DNA of 64,000 nucleotides from Cherax quadricarinatus (lineage: Eukaryota; Arthropoda; Malacostraca; Decapoda; Parastacidae). The position numbers and the translations under genes were made by a program. Positions 23,764-34,739 of this stretch are shown here, piece by piece. The notes below the pieces were generated by a model. It was not told the DNA's origin and did no database searches. It saw only the letters and a program-made list of their open reading frames with translations. Numbering within the stretch: the stretch's first letter is position 1; every line of letters starts with the position of its first letter. Location: NCBI RefSeq assembly GCF_038502225.1, contig NC_091323.1, forward strand, positions 25,627,737-25,691,736, read 5' to 3'.

Positions 23764-23803
<40 letters not shown>
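23738..23803. repeat. (TA)n microsatellite at SINE tail
   Basis: Follows the SINE tail directly, with one ctatc interruption. Confidence 0.97.
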
Positions 23804-23806
<3 letters not shown>

Positions 23807-24450
23807 TACAGACTCAGATTATCTATTATTATCTTCATTAGAATGACTATACGTTGGTAAAGGCCAGATCCTCTAGTAAACCTTGTTACAAGACTGTACT
23901 GGCTCTCATGCTAACAAACATTATCAGTTATTATGACCTTCGGCACAATAATTGTTACTAAACACAAATTTATCTTATTAAACTTAGAAAAATATACATA
24001 ATTCAAAAACTAAGAAAAGATTTACACTAAGAAATTAAGAAATTTATTGAGGAAGAGAACGTGGATTATCATAATAATAAAGGAAGAGCGAGGATTGAGG
24101 AGGAGTAGGGAGAATTAACAAGGAAGAGGAGGAAGAGAAGGAGATAAAACATTGAAAGCGATGGAAAAAATAAACACTACTTATTCCAAGACTGAGGAGT
24201 GAACACTCCACAGTTGTAGAGAGAATCGATGACTAAAATTATAACTGCATAACAAGATAGGTTTCCAGGAGAAGGGAGAGGGGAGTTGGCTAGAGGGGAA
24301 GAGCAGAGACGAGCAGTAAGGGTGAGGGAAGAGATGCAGGAAGACGAGCAAGGGGACAGGAACGAGGGGAAGGGCAAAAGTGGCAGGGAGGTACACACAA
24401 GGTCGATGCCTCTACCTTCTATACTTTACACATTCCTGTCTCTCGCACAT
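23804..24450. other. No recognised feature
   Basis: AT-rich, then purine-rich from 24050. No supported gene. Confidence 0.4.
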
Positions 24451-24459
24451 TCTTATTTC

Positions 24460-24690
24460 ACCCTCATAATATTAATAATAATATTAATAATAATAATAAT
24501 GTTAATAATATTAATAACAATAGTAATAATTTATTGTTATTGTTATTATTTTATTATTACTGTTATTATTAATATTATTATTTTATTATTATTATTATTA
24601 TTGCTGTTGTTGCTAATAATATTATTATATTATTCATCGGGGAAACGCTAAAGCCGTAAGGAATATACAGTTCCTTCCTTTTTTTAGCAA
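24460..24690 (-). repeat. (ATT)n with repeat D scrap
   Basis: Imperfect ATT/AAT runs from 24466 to 24632, followed by catcggggaaacgctaaagc, a word associated with repeat D. Simple repeat plus short-repeat tail. Confidence 0.6.
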
Positions 24691-24819
24691 TATATTATCA
24701 ACACTAAAAGATATGTAAAGTTTTATTTCCATCATAAAGAATAAAATTCACAGTATTACTAATAATAACTTACATCTAAACCACGATGTAGAGATTAAGC
24801 TTTTAGACATTACTGAGTC

Positions 24820-24875
24820 ACGACCTGATAATGGTCCAGGAGAGACAGAAATGCTGTCGAAATTTTCCTCCTGAA
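24820..24875 (+). repeat. Hammerhead-like remnant (class 2)
   Basis: cctgataatggtccagga matches the 5' half of class 2 units, but GAAAC has decayed to agaaatg. Only a trace. Confidence 0.35.
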
Positions 24876-25229
24876 ATATGTGGGTTTGGAGTGAATTTCC
24901 ATCATAATAGATTTGTCCGCAATGTCCTTAAATGTGAGGAGAATGTGGTGCCTCCACCTGCTGCCTGGGAACAAGCTCCTCGCGTCTCACACGAACACTT
25001 CAAAGGTTTTGCAGTCCTTGTCTCATTCGTCTTTTAGTGAATCTGTGTCGCTGAAGGCTGAGAGATCTTCGAAAATGTCTACACAGAGTGAGTGATGCAC
25101 TATCATACAGTCGTTAGACGTCTCCAACAACAGCAAACGACAAGATTTGTACCAAAACTATGCAAAACAATGGAAGAGCTAGCTTCCCCGGTAGCTTGAA
25201 CATGAGCTCTCCGTCTTTCCCTTCCCCTT

Positions 25230-25238
<9 letters not shown>
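24876..25238. other. No recognised gene
   Basis: Holds a Ser-rich open stretch (25015-25087) with weak AG and GT borders. The pyrimidine tract is poor, so I do not call an exon. Confidence 0.35.
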
Positions 25239-25263
<25 letters not shown>

Positions 25264-25278
25264 TTATCTATCTATCTC
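25239..25278. repeat. (CT)n-(CTAT)n microsatellite
   Basis: tctctctctc then ctatctatctatc. Confidence 0.95.
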
Positions 25279-25364
25279 TTTCGTTATTAACGATATTTAG
25301 GAACCGCAACAGTCTTTCGGCATCCTGTATATGACGTATGTCGAACATATCAGAGGCTACGCAC

Positions 25365-25620
25365 CTCCGGCAAGGAGGCCTCAGCATACATTCAGAAACT
25401 AGAGAAAATCCAGATTTTACACGAGATCAATCCTGGAACTACGGAAAGTGACCTACGAAGTATGACTAAAAGCCTAAATCCTTTGTCCCTTGAAGAGAGA
25501 ACCAGGACAGACATGATTACGACGTAACAGATACTCACGGGACTTGATAGGGCAAACACTGTAAGGACGGGACAGAATGAAAGAAATGAGTCAGTGGGAT
25601 ACTGAAATGTACTTCTTCAG
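25365..25620 (+). mobile_element. LINE C-terminal RT remnant
   Basis: Plus frame reads YIQKLEKIQ, then INPGTTESDLRSMTKSLNPL, LSLEERTRTDMITT, a stop, and QILTGLDRANT. The order Leu-Glu-x-x-Gln...SL..R..D......T.L matches the thumb region that follows the RT in CR1-like LINEs. At least one in-frame stop. No poly(A) or clear end. Confidence 0.6.
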
Positions 25621-25790
25621 TCTGAGAGCGGCTAGGAATGTGTAGAAGCAGTTTCCATACACAGGTCGAAGAGTAGACATGATAGGACACAGGAAGCCAA
25701 GAGTAGTGTGTAGCCTTTCATGTGTAGTTGACAGGAAGGGCAGAACACGATATTCGATACCCGTAGTCACAAGTAGGCTAGTACACATGC

Positions 25791-25946
25791 ACGCGCACGC
25801 ACACACACACACACACACACACGCACGCACGCGCACACACGCACACACACACACACACACACGCACGCACGCACGCGCACGCACGCACACACACACACAC
25901 ACACACACACGCATGCACGCACGCACACACACACACGCATGCATAC

Positions 25947-25981
<35 letters not shown>

Positions 25982-26023
25982 TACGCACGCACGCACACAC
26001 GCGCACACACACACACACACACA

Positions 26024-26068
<45 letters not shown>

Positions 26069-26079
26069 ACACACACACA

Positions 26080-26126
<47 letters not shown>

Positions 26127-26137
26127 ACACACACACA

Positions 26138-26195
<58 letters not shown>
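25791..26195. repeat. ~400-bp (CA)n tract with CG interruptions
   Basis: Long CA repeat with cgcacgcac and cgtac interruptions, densest on the left. Such alternating purine-pyrimidine sequence can adopt Z-DNA. His-Thr and Cys-Val frames here are artefacts. Confidence 0.98.
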
Positions 26196-26196
<1 letters not shown>

Positions 26197-26585
26197 GTCA
26201 CACACATCAATAAACAAACACTTACAGTCGCTAGCCAACACAGTGAGAGAGAATCCATCAGCAGGGCATTCTGGGATAGTACTCAACCCCCCTCCCAGAG
26301 CCCTTTCCCTCTTCCCTATCCACTTCAGGCTGATCCCCCTCTCCCTCCTCTTCCTTCTTCTACTCCTTCCACCAACATCATCATTCATCTTCATCCCTCC
26401 TTTCATACCCCGCTTCTGGGCTGTGAGCACCGGATTTTTTTTAAGATCTATACCCGGCGAGAACTTTTTTTAGGGGTGGGGGAGGGAAGGGTGAGATGTG
26501 TGTGTTGTGAAGCAACTTTATAGTGTTGGCAGAAGCTGTGCTCATGGTGTTGACTCCATGTTGTTGCCCATTGTGTTGTTCTTAC
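26196..26585. other. No recognised feature
   Basis: Pyrimidine-rich at 26280-26420, G-rich near 26480. Nothing supported. Confidence 0.4.
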
Positions 26586-26589
26586 TGTG

Positions 26590-27270
26590 TCTTACAGCAC
26601 TGCTGGTGCAGTCCTTACTGTGTCTCACAGTACTGCTGATGCAGTCCTAACTGTGTCTTACAGCACTGCTGGTGCAGTCCTTACTGTGTCTCACAGTACT
26701 GCTGATGCAGTCCTAACTGTGTCTTACAGCACTGCTGATGCAGTCCTTACTGTGTCTCACAGTACTGCTGATGCAGTCCTAACTGTGTCTTACAGCACTG
26801 CTGATGCAGTCCTTACTGTGTCTCACAGTACTGCTGATGCAGTCCTAACTGTGTCTTACAGCACTGCTGATGCAGTCCTTACTGTGTCTCACAGTACTGC
26901 TGATGAAGTTCTGACTGTTTCACAGCACTGCTGATGCAGTCCTAACTGTGTCTTACAGCACTGCTGATGCAGTCCTAACTGTGTCTTACAGCACTGCTGA
27001 TGCAGTCCTTGCTGCGTCTTACAGCACTGCTGATGCAGTCCCTGCTGCGTCTTACAGCACTGCTGATGCAGTCCTTACTGTGTCTCACAGCACTGCTGAT
27101 GCAGTCCCTGCTGCGTCTTACAGCACTGCTGATGCAGTCCTTACTGTGTCTCACAGCACTGCTGATGCAGTCCCTGCTGCGTCTCGCAGTACTGCTGATG
27201 CAGTCCCTGCTGCGTTCCACAGCACTACTGATGCAGTCCTTACTGTGTCTCACAGCAATGCTGGTGTAGT
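26590..27270. repeat. 33-bp minisatellite (~20 copies)
   Basis: Unit contains cactgctgatgcagtccttac/taac and tgtgtctcacag or tgtgtcttacag. Left half alternates two unit types (cttactg..ctcacagt; ctaactg..cttacagc), giving a 66-bp higher-order period; the right half mixes in cctgctgcgtct. Thirty-three is a multiple of three, so an 11-residue peptide repeats in frame; not credible as a gene. Confidence 0.95.
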
Positions 27271-27483
27271 CTGTGTTGTGTTACAAAACAATACTGGTGG
27301 TACTTACATCTGTCTAGTACCAGTGTTGTTCACTAACTTATATCGCACTGCACACTGTTATCAAAGTATTTTCTCCTGACTTTTTGGGGCACATTTACCA
27401 GAAAACCTCGTTGAAGCAGATAAATAAATTAGGCTCAAATATCTCTGAATATAACTCAAGAAATCGTAATGACACGATTGCAA

Positions 27484-28066
27484 ATAAACCATACCCCCGG
27501 CCGGGATTGAACCCGCGGTCATAGAGTCTCAAAACTCCAGCCCGTCGCGTTAGCCACTAGACCAGCTAGCCACAATAAGATTCATCCAACTAGGTATATT
27601 TCTACACCATAGGAAAGTTAGCACAGGCACCTCTGTGACCACAAATGCAAGTTTTTACAGACGAATCTCCAGCTAGCGTGGCCGTGACGAACTCTAGCTC
27701 AAGTCCCTTCACTGCCGTCAACATGACTCAAGAAATCGTAATGACACGATTGCAATCCCGGCCGGGGGTATGGTTTATTTGCAATCGTGTCATTACGATT
27801 TCTTGAGTCATGTTGACGGCAGTGAAGGGACTTGAGCTAGAGTTCGTCACGGCCACGCTAGCTGGAGATTCGTCTGTAAAAACTTGCATTTGTGGTCACA
27901 GAGGTGCCTGTGCTAACTTTCCTATGGTGTAGAAATATACCTAGTTGGATGAATCTTATTGTGGCTAGCTGGTCTAGTGGCTAGCTGGTCTAGTGGCTAA
28001 CGCGACGGGCTGGAGTTTTGAGACTCTATGACCGCGGGTTCAATCCCGGCCGGGGGTATGGTTTAT
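27484..28066. repeat. Large near-perfect inverted repeat carrying two tRNA-like SINE heads
   Basis: Left arm 27484-27755 (272 bp) is the reverse complement of right arm 27779-28066 (288 bp). The only difference I see is a 16-bp tandem duplication (ctagctggtctagtgg) in the right arm. The 23-nt spacer is itself part of the repeat unit (cccggccgggggtatggttt). Each arm ends outward in a tRNA-like head with B-box gggttcaatcccgg (right arm, near 28036). Confidence 0.95.
27960..28045 (+). mobile_element. tRNA-like SINE head (right arm)
   Basis: ctggtctagtggctaacgcg (A-box region) and gcgggttcaatcccgg (B-box region), followed by ggggtatggttt and, in full units, gcaatcgtgtcattacgatt. Mirror copy at 27493-27572 on the minus strand. 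The duplicated A-box segment would spoil a tRNA fold. Confidence 0.65.
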
Positions 28067-28354
28067 CTCTGAATATATAACTTTCGTTGTCGTAAAACTA
28101 TCACAAACATAACATCACTGAAAACATAATGACAACTGCCTTAGGGAGCAGATTATTATTGCACAACCAAGGTCAAATGATCAACAGCTGCGCCATCAAA
28201 GGCACATACATATTATTATTTTTCTAACGAGATAAAAACACACTCATGGCTGACAAGCACTGGACTAGCGTCTACTTCTTCTTCTAAATCACCCTTTATC
28301 AAAAATCTATTTCCTCTATTCTATAATAAATTCAGCAGCAAGAAATATCTGATA

Positions 28355-28460
28355 AGATCTATACACAGGCAACTCTTGGGTACCCAAGAGTTGCACTTGT
28401 GTCTAATTTATCAACATGTCGGTTCTCTGAACCATTCATCTACAAAGAATATATCTACCC
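28355..28460. repeat. Palindromic short-repeat remnant
   Basis: gcaactcttgggtacccaagagttgc (28370-28395) is a 26-bp perfect palindrome, followed by cttgtgtctaatttatcaac and ggttctctgaacc. It looks like two opposed ends of a short dispersed repeat. Confidence 0.55.
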
Positions 28461-28569
28461 AATCAGCTGCCTAAGCTACTACATTTCTTTATGTCTCATA
28501 AATTTGATAACTACGTCCTCGATACAACCTTACTTTTGGTTAAAGAGCTGAGAGTCTAACAAACTGCTG

Positions 28570-29065
28570 TAAGCACTATAGTGATAGTATATATATTATA
28601 TATATGCTATATCTATATATATTTACAGCATCTATGAGTCTATATTAGTCTCAAGTACTGCTGAATGCAGTCTAACTGTGCTTAAGCACTGCTGATGCAA
28701 CGTCTCTTGCTCATATGAGAACAAGTGAGAATTTGAGCATGCAATAATTTCTACATCATTCTTGAACCTAACGTATGTTTGATTGTGATGTTTAGTTTAA
28801 ATGACTGAACGTTTAAATATATTTAGGTCTTACAGCACTAGATGCAGTAATTGCTTGTTATAATAAGGTCTGCTAGTGCAGTCCTTTGGTCAAGATCTAT
28901 GCATTTAGTGTCTCAGCACTGCTGATGATCTGCTCTCAAACGTATGTGAAATTTTTAAGAATGGACTTATTTCTACAAATGAGTTCTTGTATTGATGTTT
29001 CACATATTCGGACTTACATTATATATATTATATATATACTATATATATATATATTATAATATATA
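28570..29065. other. Chimeric stretch: TIR element interleaved with 33-bp minisatellite words
   Basis: Segments follow TIR element copy 2 in order (agaacaagtgagaattt, gcaataatttc, ttcttgaacctaac, ttataataaggt, ttaagaatggacttat, aatgagttcttg, acatattcgg), but are broken by words of the array at 26.6-27.3 kb (agcactgctgatgcaa, ttacagcactagatgcagt, ctgctagtgcagtcctt, tgtctcagcactgctgatg). Many bases are missing. Either a scrambled locus or a consensus built from two different molecules. Confidence 0.7.
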
Positions 29066-29079
29066 TATATATATATATT

Positions 29080-29745
29080 TATTGAGGCACTTTTAAATGT
29101 TAAGCAGAGAAACAGAGCAGTAATTTCATCACTGGTCAGGATATACCAATCTTAGATGAAGAGACAGAATTACTAGTGGGGATACGAGGCAATTACAAAT
29201 GAGGGGTAAAGCAGCTGGAACTGATGGATCATGACAGAAATGTTAAAGCAGGGATATAGTGTTGAGTGAGTGGTACTTTTGTTAACAAATGATGAAGAGA
29301 AGTAGCTAGGGATTGGCGGAGAATTATAGTCCCTTAATAAGCAAGGGACAAAGACTGAAAAATTATGAATGACACGAGTATACCGGCGGGGTAGGGTTAT
29401 AATTGCAAGATTAGGTAAGACAGAGATGTGGACTTGCGATGAGAAGGAGGTTCTAGATGTAGGGATGTTGTAAATAGTCTTTCATTGGACAGATATGTAG
29501 ACAGTATTTAGATAGAAATATACTTTTAGATTGATGAATTTAGAAGGCATATGTTTAGTGGATAAGCGAGGCAGTGAGATGTTGCAGAGTAATGGAAGGT
29601 GGTAGGGTTATTAATCTGTAACAGATTTTTGAGGATCAGAGCGTGAGGCTCAGTTAGGTTGTAGGAGAGGAGAAATTCTCTGTAAAAGTAGGTCTTGGTA
29701 CAGGGATGTGTAACTTCCATGGTTGTTAATATACTGTTATAGATC
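29080..29745 (+). mobile_element. Deletion-riddled LINE RT fragment
   Basis: Colinear with LINE copy 1 from ~13045 to ~13815: gggtaaagcagctggaactg, agaaatgttaaagcaggg, gtagggttataatt, acagtatttagata, gtgaggctcagttagg, gtaaaagtaggtcttgg, cagggatgtgtaac, ccatggttgtt. Dozens of short deletions destroy every frame. The word choice suggests a sister subfamily of copies 1 and 2. Confidence 0.75.
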
Positions 29746-29754
29746 ATTGTAAAA

Positions 29755-29977
<223 letters not shown>

Positions 29978-31025
29978 GAGGAGAGTTGGGGGAAGAAAGG
30001 GAATGAGGGGTACGGAAATGTCTTATCAACACGTGCATGACACTAATACCTCCCCTCCCTCCCTCAACATATAACTCGTTCTCCTCCTTGCCCTCTACCC
30101 TTGTCTCTAACATGCCCAGTCTACATCCAGCTATACCCTATCCTGCCTATCCTCTACCATGTTCCTCACTGACTACTCCTCCCTCACCCTGCTGTCCCTT
30201 CCTCTGTCCCCTGCATTTCCACCTCAAAAAACTCGACCACTACATACCTTTACCTCTGTAACCTGCTCTTCCTACCTAAATCTGATTAATTTCCTTTCCC
30301 AACCTGGCTTTTCCGTTCCCCATCACTCTCATTGCTTTTCAAATTCTCTTCCTTACTCTAAGCCTCCTTTCCTGCCTTTCCAAAACTCATTTTTTCCTTA
30401 CCACGGATTCTTCAACACCTCTTCACAGGCCCTCTCTTACCCACCCATTTCCCAGTCTGACCATGCCCCTCGAGTGGCATGGCTACTTTCCCCAGCCCCA
30501 AAAAGGGACGCAGGAAGTGGGCGTGGGCGGACACTGAGAGGGAGGGTCAGATAGCACACCTCGAGTCCTGATAGACGGGTGGGGAGTGTTAGAGGAGCCA
30601 CTATGATAGTCAGAGAAAACTAATTGGTATACTGGTTACACTTCAACATACATTACTACACTAAACATATATCACTACATAATTCATACAAAACTACATC
30701 ATACACAAAAACAATACCCAATTTGAAGAGCTAAACCCGAAATACACAGTTGTACCAAACATGCACTCAATATTTCCTGATTACCTCTAAAAATAAGCTA
30801 TTGCTGTCACCTCCCACCAAGTTTAATAACTTATCAACAAACAAGGACGTCACGCCTAATGACAGTCTAATTATGTTAGTTCAGACAAAAAAAATAAAAG
30901 TGAACTATAAAGCCTTGCGATATATTACAGAGGAGTTCTTAAATGGAGAGAGAGATTATCAAATATTTATGATGGCCATCATGTCTAAGGCTGAATCATG
31001 CGCCCCCTTGAAACTGTGGAGGACG
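29978..31025. other. No recognised gene
   Basis: Pyrimidine-rich sequence 30040-30460 that keeps several frames open but without domain-like content; AT-rich after 30600. Nothing supported. Confidence 0.4.
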
Positions 31026-31029
31026 GACG

Positions 31030-31067
31030 CGCGCACACATTCACAGGCGCACACACACACACACACA

Positions 31068-31152
<85 letters not shown>
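31030..31152. repeat. (CA)n microsatellite
   Basis: CA run with a single ctcac interruption. Confidence 0.97.
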
Positions 31153-31224
31153 ACGCACGTACTCACGCATGTACATCTAATCGACATATGCCTAGTTCAG
31201 AATTGTAACTAACACACACACACA

Positions 31225-31370
31225 CACAGCATCCATACATAGCTTTAAAAAGAGGTATGATAAAGCTCATGATCTAGTTGCGACTGGTGAAGAGGCGGGT
31301 CCAGGAGCTGTGAATCGACCCCTGCAACCACAACTAGGTGAGTACACACACACACAAACACACTATCGAG
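31225..31370 (+). mobile_element. LINE 3'-terminal fragment with (CA)n tail
   Basis: catccatacatagctttaaa, agaggtatgataaagctcat, gaagaggcgggtccaggagc, gacccctgcaaccacaacta, then aggtgagtacacacacac. Same 3' end as at 17975, 35650 and (reversed) 48465. The CA run follows the conserved gtgagtac directly. Confidence 0.68.
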
Positions 31371-31830
31371 AAATGCCTTTGACAACTAGTAACTGCACAC
31401 ACATTATTCCCACCAATCCAGACATGATCAGCAGCATTACTTCAGTCAACTTTATTTTTCTCGAGATCCTAAGCCCTTCTAAGAGATCCTAAAAACCTAA
31501 GCTCTAACTCTATCACGAAACTGTGCGAATCGTTTGCATGCAAATATATTATTTATTTATTATTCGTACATCTGCTAGACTGGACTATGAGTAGCGAAGT
31601 TTGTCGAGAACTGACGTTAGACCAGCTGCCTAGATGACTTTGCCTTACATCTGCTACCTGAGAGGACCTGTATCACCATACACTTGTGATCAGCTGCAGA
31701 GGTTGTACACCCTGACTTTGTATGTGTAGAAAGTGTGGGTTTCAGGGACAGTGTAGTGGACACCGTCTATTTCTATCGTGTGGCTGACAAAGTGTGTGCG
31801 TGTGTGGGTAGGTAATGGTGTAAATTACCG
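31371..31830. other. No recognised feature
   Basis: Unique-looking. No supported exon or repeat. Confidence 0.4.
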
Positions 31831-31844
31831 AAACGCAGACAATT

Positions 31845-31905
31845 GCAATTATAAGAATATTTATTGACGACGTTTCGCCCACACAGGAGTTTTATCTCTT
31901 TGTTA
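31845..31905 (-). repeat. Hammerhead-like remnant (class 1)
   Basis: Minus strand: gagataaaactcctgtgtgg, then gcgaaacgtcgtcaataaat. It keeps stem II-like ctcctgtgtggg-type pairing, GAAAC and GTC, but the first core box (gataaaa) has lost CUGANGA. Confidence 0.45.
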
Positions 31906-32045
31906 CGTGATAAATCCCCATACCCTTGCAACATCTTATAAGAAAACCTTACACTTCAATACTGTAAGGTACAACTATATAATATTTTATGTTTGCTGAA
32001 GCAATGTCTAGGGCAATGATGTACTGATTTATATTTTCTTTACAG

Positions 32046-32147
32046 CTCTTAATATTACTGTAGAACAGGTTTGTCTGTACAGTCCTGGTTTACTGAAAGA
32101 GGAGGAGCTTGAATACGTCATACACTGTCACTACTACCTGCTCACAG
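32046..32147 (+). CDS. Candidate internal exon, host gene unknown
   Basis: A 102-bp segment after a good acceptor (tatattttctttacag, ending 32045) and before a donor (cag|gtaatg). Two frames contain stops; the third is open throughout and gives EQVCLYSPGLLKEEELEYVI and CHYYLLT, a mixed, non-repetitive peptide. It needs one base carried in and passes one base out. That phase does not join directly to the candidate exon at 18287-18496. No family recognised. Confidence 0.32.
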
Positions 32148-32885
32148 GTAATGCACTTGATGGCAGCTGACGACACACATTGCTTTCATTAACAAATCCA
32201 GATATCTTCTTCCACACTGTAAACATTGGGACTTTGGATTTTTGCACTGTTTTGTTTCTATAGCCAATGTCCATATTGTAAAGACTAATTTTAACGCTAC
32301 GAGGACTGGTCGTCACTTTTAACTAAGTTCAGATCATCCATAAAACACTGCCGCACTCTCACGAACACAAATCTTACATTATGTTATTGCGGACTTGGTG
32401 TCAGCACCAGATCGTGTGTGAATTTACGTTGTACTGAGATGGAACAACATGGTTGGTGTGTAGCGGGTTGTGACCTGTTGATGCATCTGTTGTGTGGACA
32501 GAATGTGCTTATGTGGAGTACACTGGGTAAAGTTAGTAAGCGAACATTTCATCTTCCCAACTTTGTAGACTCGGTCTATTCTACGACTGAATGGAATTTG
32601 TTTCTGACTTGCCTCACTGGTTATTTTTTAACCAGTTGGTATCTACACACATGCACTTTACTGACTTGTGATCGTGTCTGAATTGAACACTTTAATACTT
32701 GAGTGTCCTTTTAAAGTTTGTGCACTGTACTATTTATGTGTTCTATCCTGCAACAGCTTTTTCTCAGTCTGTAAATATAATTATACAGGATGCCTTTTTT
32801 TCAGTAAAGATAGAAGTATTTTACACTTCTTGTTTACCAAAATCCCTAGACTGGTGACTGGAGGTCATGTTCTCGGTTTATACCG
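32148..32885. other. No recognised gene
   Basis: Unique-looking sequence. Open frames at 32418-32907 show no domain or repeat. Confidence 0.4.
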
Positions 32886-32887
32886 AG

Positions 32888-32973
32888 AGATGACCTGCCT
32901 GCAATAAGCCCTACATTGTGACCTGCCTGCAATAAGCCCTACATTGTGACCTGCCTGCAATAAGCCCTACATT
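32888..32973. repeat. 28-bp tandem repeat, 3 copies
   Basis: tgacctgcctgcaataagcc plus ctacattg, three times with no change. Confidence 0.95.
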
Positions 32974-33302
32974 GTAAGTCACACAGTGCTTGTCTTCACC
33001 CTCTTAGTCATATACACGAGGTCACTACACTTGGAGTTCACCTCTCCTCTTATAATTAGACACTAAACCAGAGCATGCGCTTCCTACGGGTTTACTAATA
33101 GCACTAGCCTTTGTTTGATCTCTGGTACGACCGGCTAACTTTGTTACAGGTGTGCTGGCCATATGTACACTCACAGCTCCATTAAATTTAAAGCAGTAGC
33201 GAAGATGTTCAAGGTCAAGGTTTGACGACGAGTAGTACTGGGGAGTAGAGATATTCAGGGCTAATTATTGAAGATGAATAATAGTGTGAAATGAAGATGT
33301 GC

Positions 33303-33390
33303 AGGATTCAGTGGCGAAGATGTGTTGGATTCAGAGGCGAAGATGTGTTGGATTCAGTGGCGAAGATGTGTTGGATTCAGTGGCGAAGAT
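33303..33390. repeat. 23-bp tandem repeat, ~4 copies
   Basis: gcgaagatgtgttggattca plus gtg. Confidence 0.92.
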
Positions 33391-33790
33391 GACTTATGCT
33401 GTGAAGTAACGATGTGTAAGGTTCAGCAGTCATGGGGAATAATACTGTGAAATGAAGATGCATATGGTTAGGTAGTCAAGGTAAATGATGCTGGTACCTT
33501 ATTTACTAGAGGATCTCAAGTCCAAACAATCAACTAATATTAATGTTGCAACTTTAATATATGATATATTAATAAGTTGATTTAGCTGTATTTAAATTTC
33601 AGTATTTACCAGGCAACGCGGAGATAATCTGCTTGTATTAAAAAAAATTAAACTACACTGTTCAGTTCTTAATGCTCGCCACAATACGCTCTTATAATTA
33701 TGTTTGTCCCCAAAAACGTAAAACGTCTAAATGGAAGCAATCAAAGGTCAGGTAGACGGCCAAGGTTTAGGCTGCCCTTTTATTCAGTAA
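33391..33790. other. No recognised feature
   Basis: AT-rich, unique-looking. Confidence 0.4.
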
Positions 33791-33807
33791 ATAATACTAC
33801 CTTAATT

Positions 33808-33952
33808 TTTAAAAAGGTGGACTGGTAAGCCAGAGGCAGTCTTCGGACGGATGACCAAAAACTCCAGCTGCGGGTCATCATATGGCTAAGGCCAGCGTCA
33901 GGAAACACTTGTCCTATTTCCTGACAAACCTTACCTAACCTAACCTGTACTT
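33808..33952 (+). repeat. Interspersed repeat C
   Basis: ctggtaagccagaggcagtc, gatgaccaaaaactccagct, gcgggtcatcat, cagcgtcaggaaacacttgt, cctatttcctgacaaacctt, acctaacctaacc. Matches 44840-44965 along its whole length. The gtcaggaaac/gtttcctgac pair forms a hairpin near its end. Confidence 0.7.
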
Positions 33953-34289
33953 TTAAGAAATAGTAGCATTGTTGTTTAGTCTGCCTGGCTGCTGTGATGT
34001 GTGTGTGTGTGTGGGACCTCGTCAACCATTTCCCCTCAAAGACTAAGGGAGAACTTGCATGAGGTAATACTGATGGTTACTCACGCATATGCAAATTGTG
34101 TTACCATTATCACTGCCTCGGTGACACACACTAATAGGAATGGTTATATATTATGCAATGAGTGTTAAGACCGATTCTGTAACCTCAATCATGCGAGATT
34201 ACTATCATACCGGCTAGACCATCACTGTAAAAACTCTTCTTTAACCTTAACTTATATATGTACAAACCCAAGCAAAGAATATTGTGTGC

Positions 34290-34500
34290 AAGTGTGGCTT
34301 AGTTTGGTGAGGTGTTGGCCAGCGTGCATTACGTATCCAGTTTAACCCAAGCACTCGTCTCACAAACCACGGAACGGATGGGGATTGAAGCTATAGTGAA
34401 TGAGTCCTAAAACTCGCTCGCCGTGGGTTGAATCCCTATCTGTCCCCTGGTTTGTTTGCAATAGTGTTATTATGATTTCGTGACACATCTCACAGTTAGT
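34290..34500. mobile_element. Inverted pair of degenerate SINE heads
   Basis: caaaccacggaacggatggg (34360-34379) is the imperfect reverse complement of ttgaatccctatctgtcccc plus tggtttgt (34427-34454). The right copy is followed by tttgcaatagtgttattatg, like the tail of the unit at 27.5-28.1 kb (tttgcaatcgtgtcattacg). Confidence 0.55.
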
Positions 34501-34682
34501 TACTTTTACGACAGTCTGAAATCATCATTTCATTGTATGGGCTATAATTACTGTGCCTGAATACTCCGAAAACTACGAGGTACACAGACTTCTGAGTACT
34601 TACCTGTATACCAACTGACCAAGACTGACAGAAGAGCTATGTGTCTGCACCTCTGGTCTTTTACACTCAAGGGTTCTCCCTA

Positions 34683-34685
34683 ATA

Positions 34686-34723
<38 letters not shown>

Positions 34724-34737
34724 TAATAATAATAATG
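34683..34737. repeat. (AAT)n microsatellite
   Basis: About 17 units with one caa interruption. Confidence 0.95.
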
Positions 34738-34739
34738 TC

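Noticed and set aside
25015..25087. Ser-rich exon-like segment
   Set aside because: The acceptor lacks a pyrimidine tract and the peptide has no recognisable content.
25679..26523. His-Thr and Cys-Val open frames over CA tracts (also 20.9, 31.0, 35.7, 49.7 kb)
   Set aside because: Pure translation of dinucleotide repeats.
26587..27379. Open frames with an 11-residue repeat (STADAVLTVS)
   Set aside because: In-frame 33-bp minisatellite; interrupted by a frame change at ~26930 and with no coding flank.
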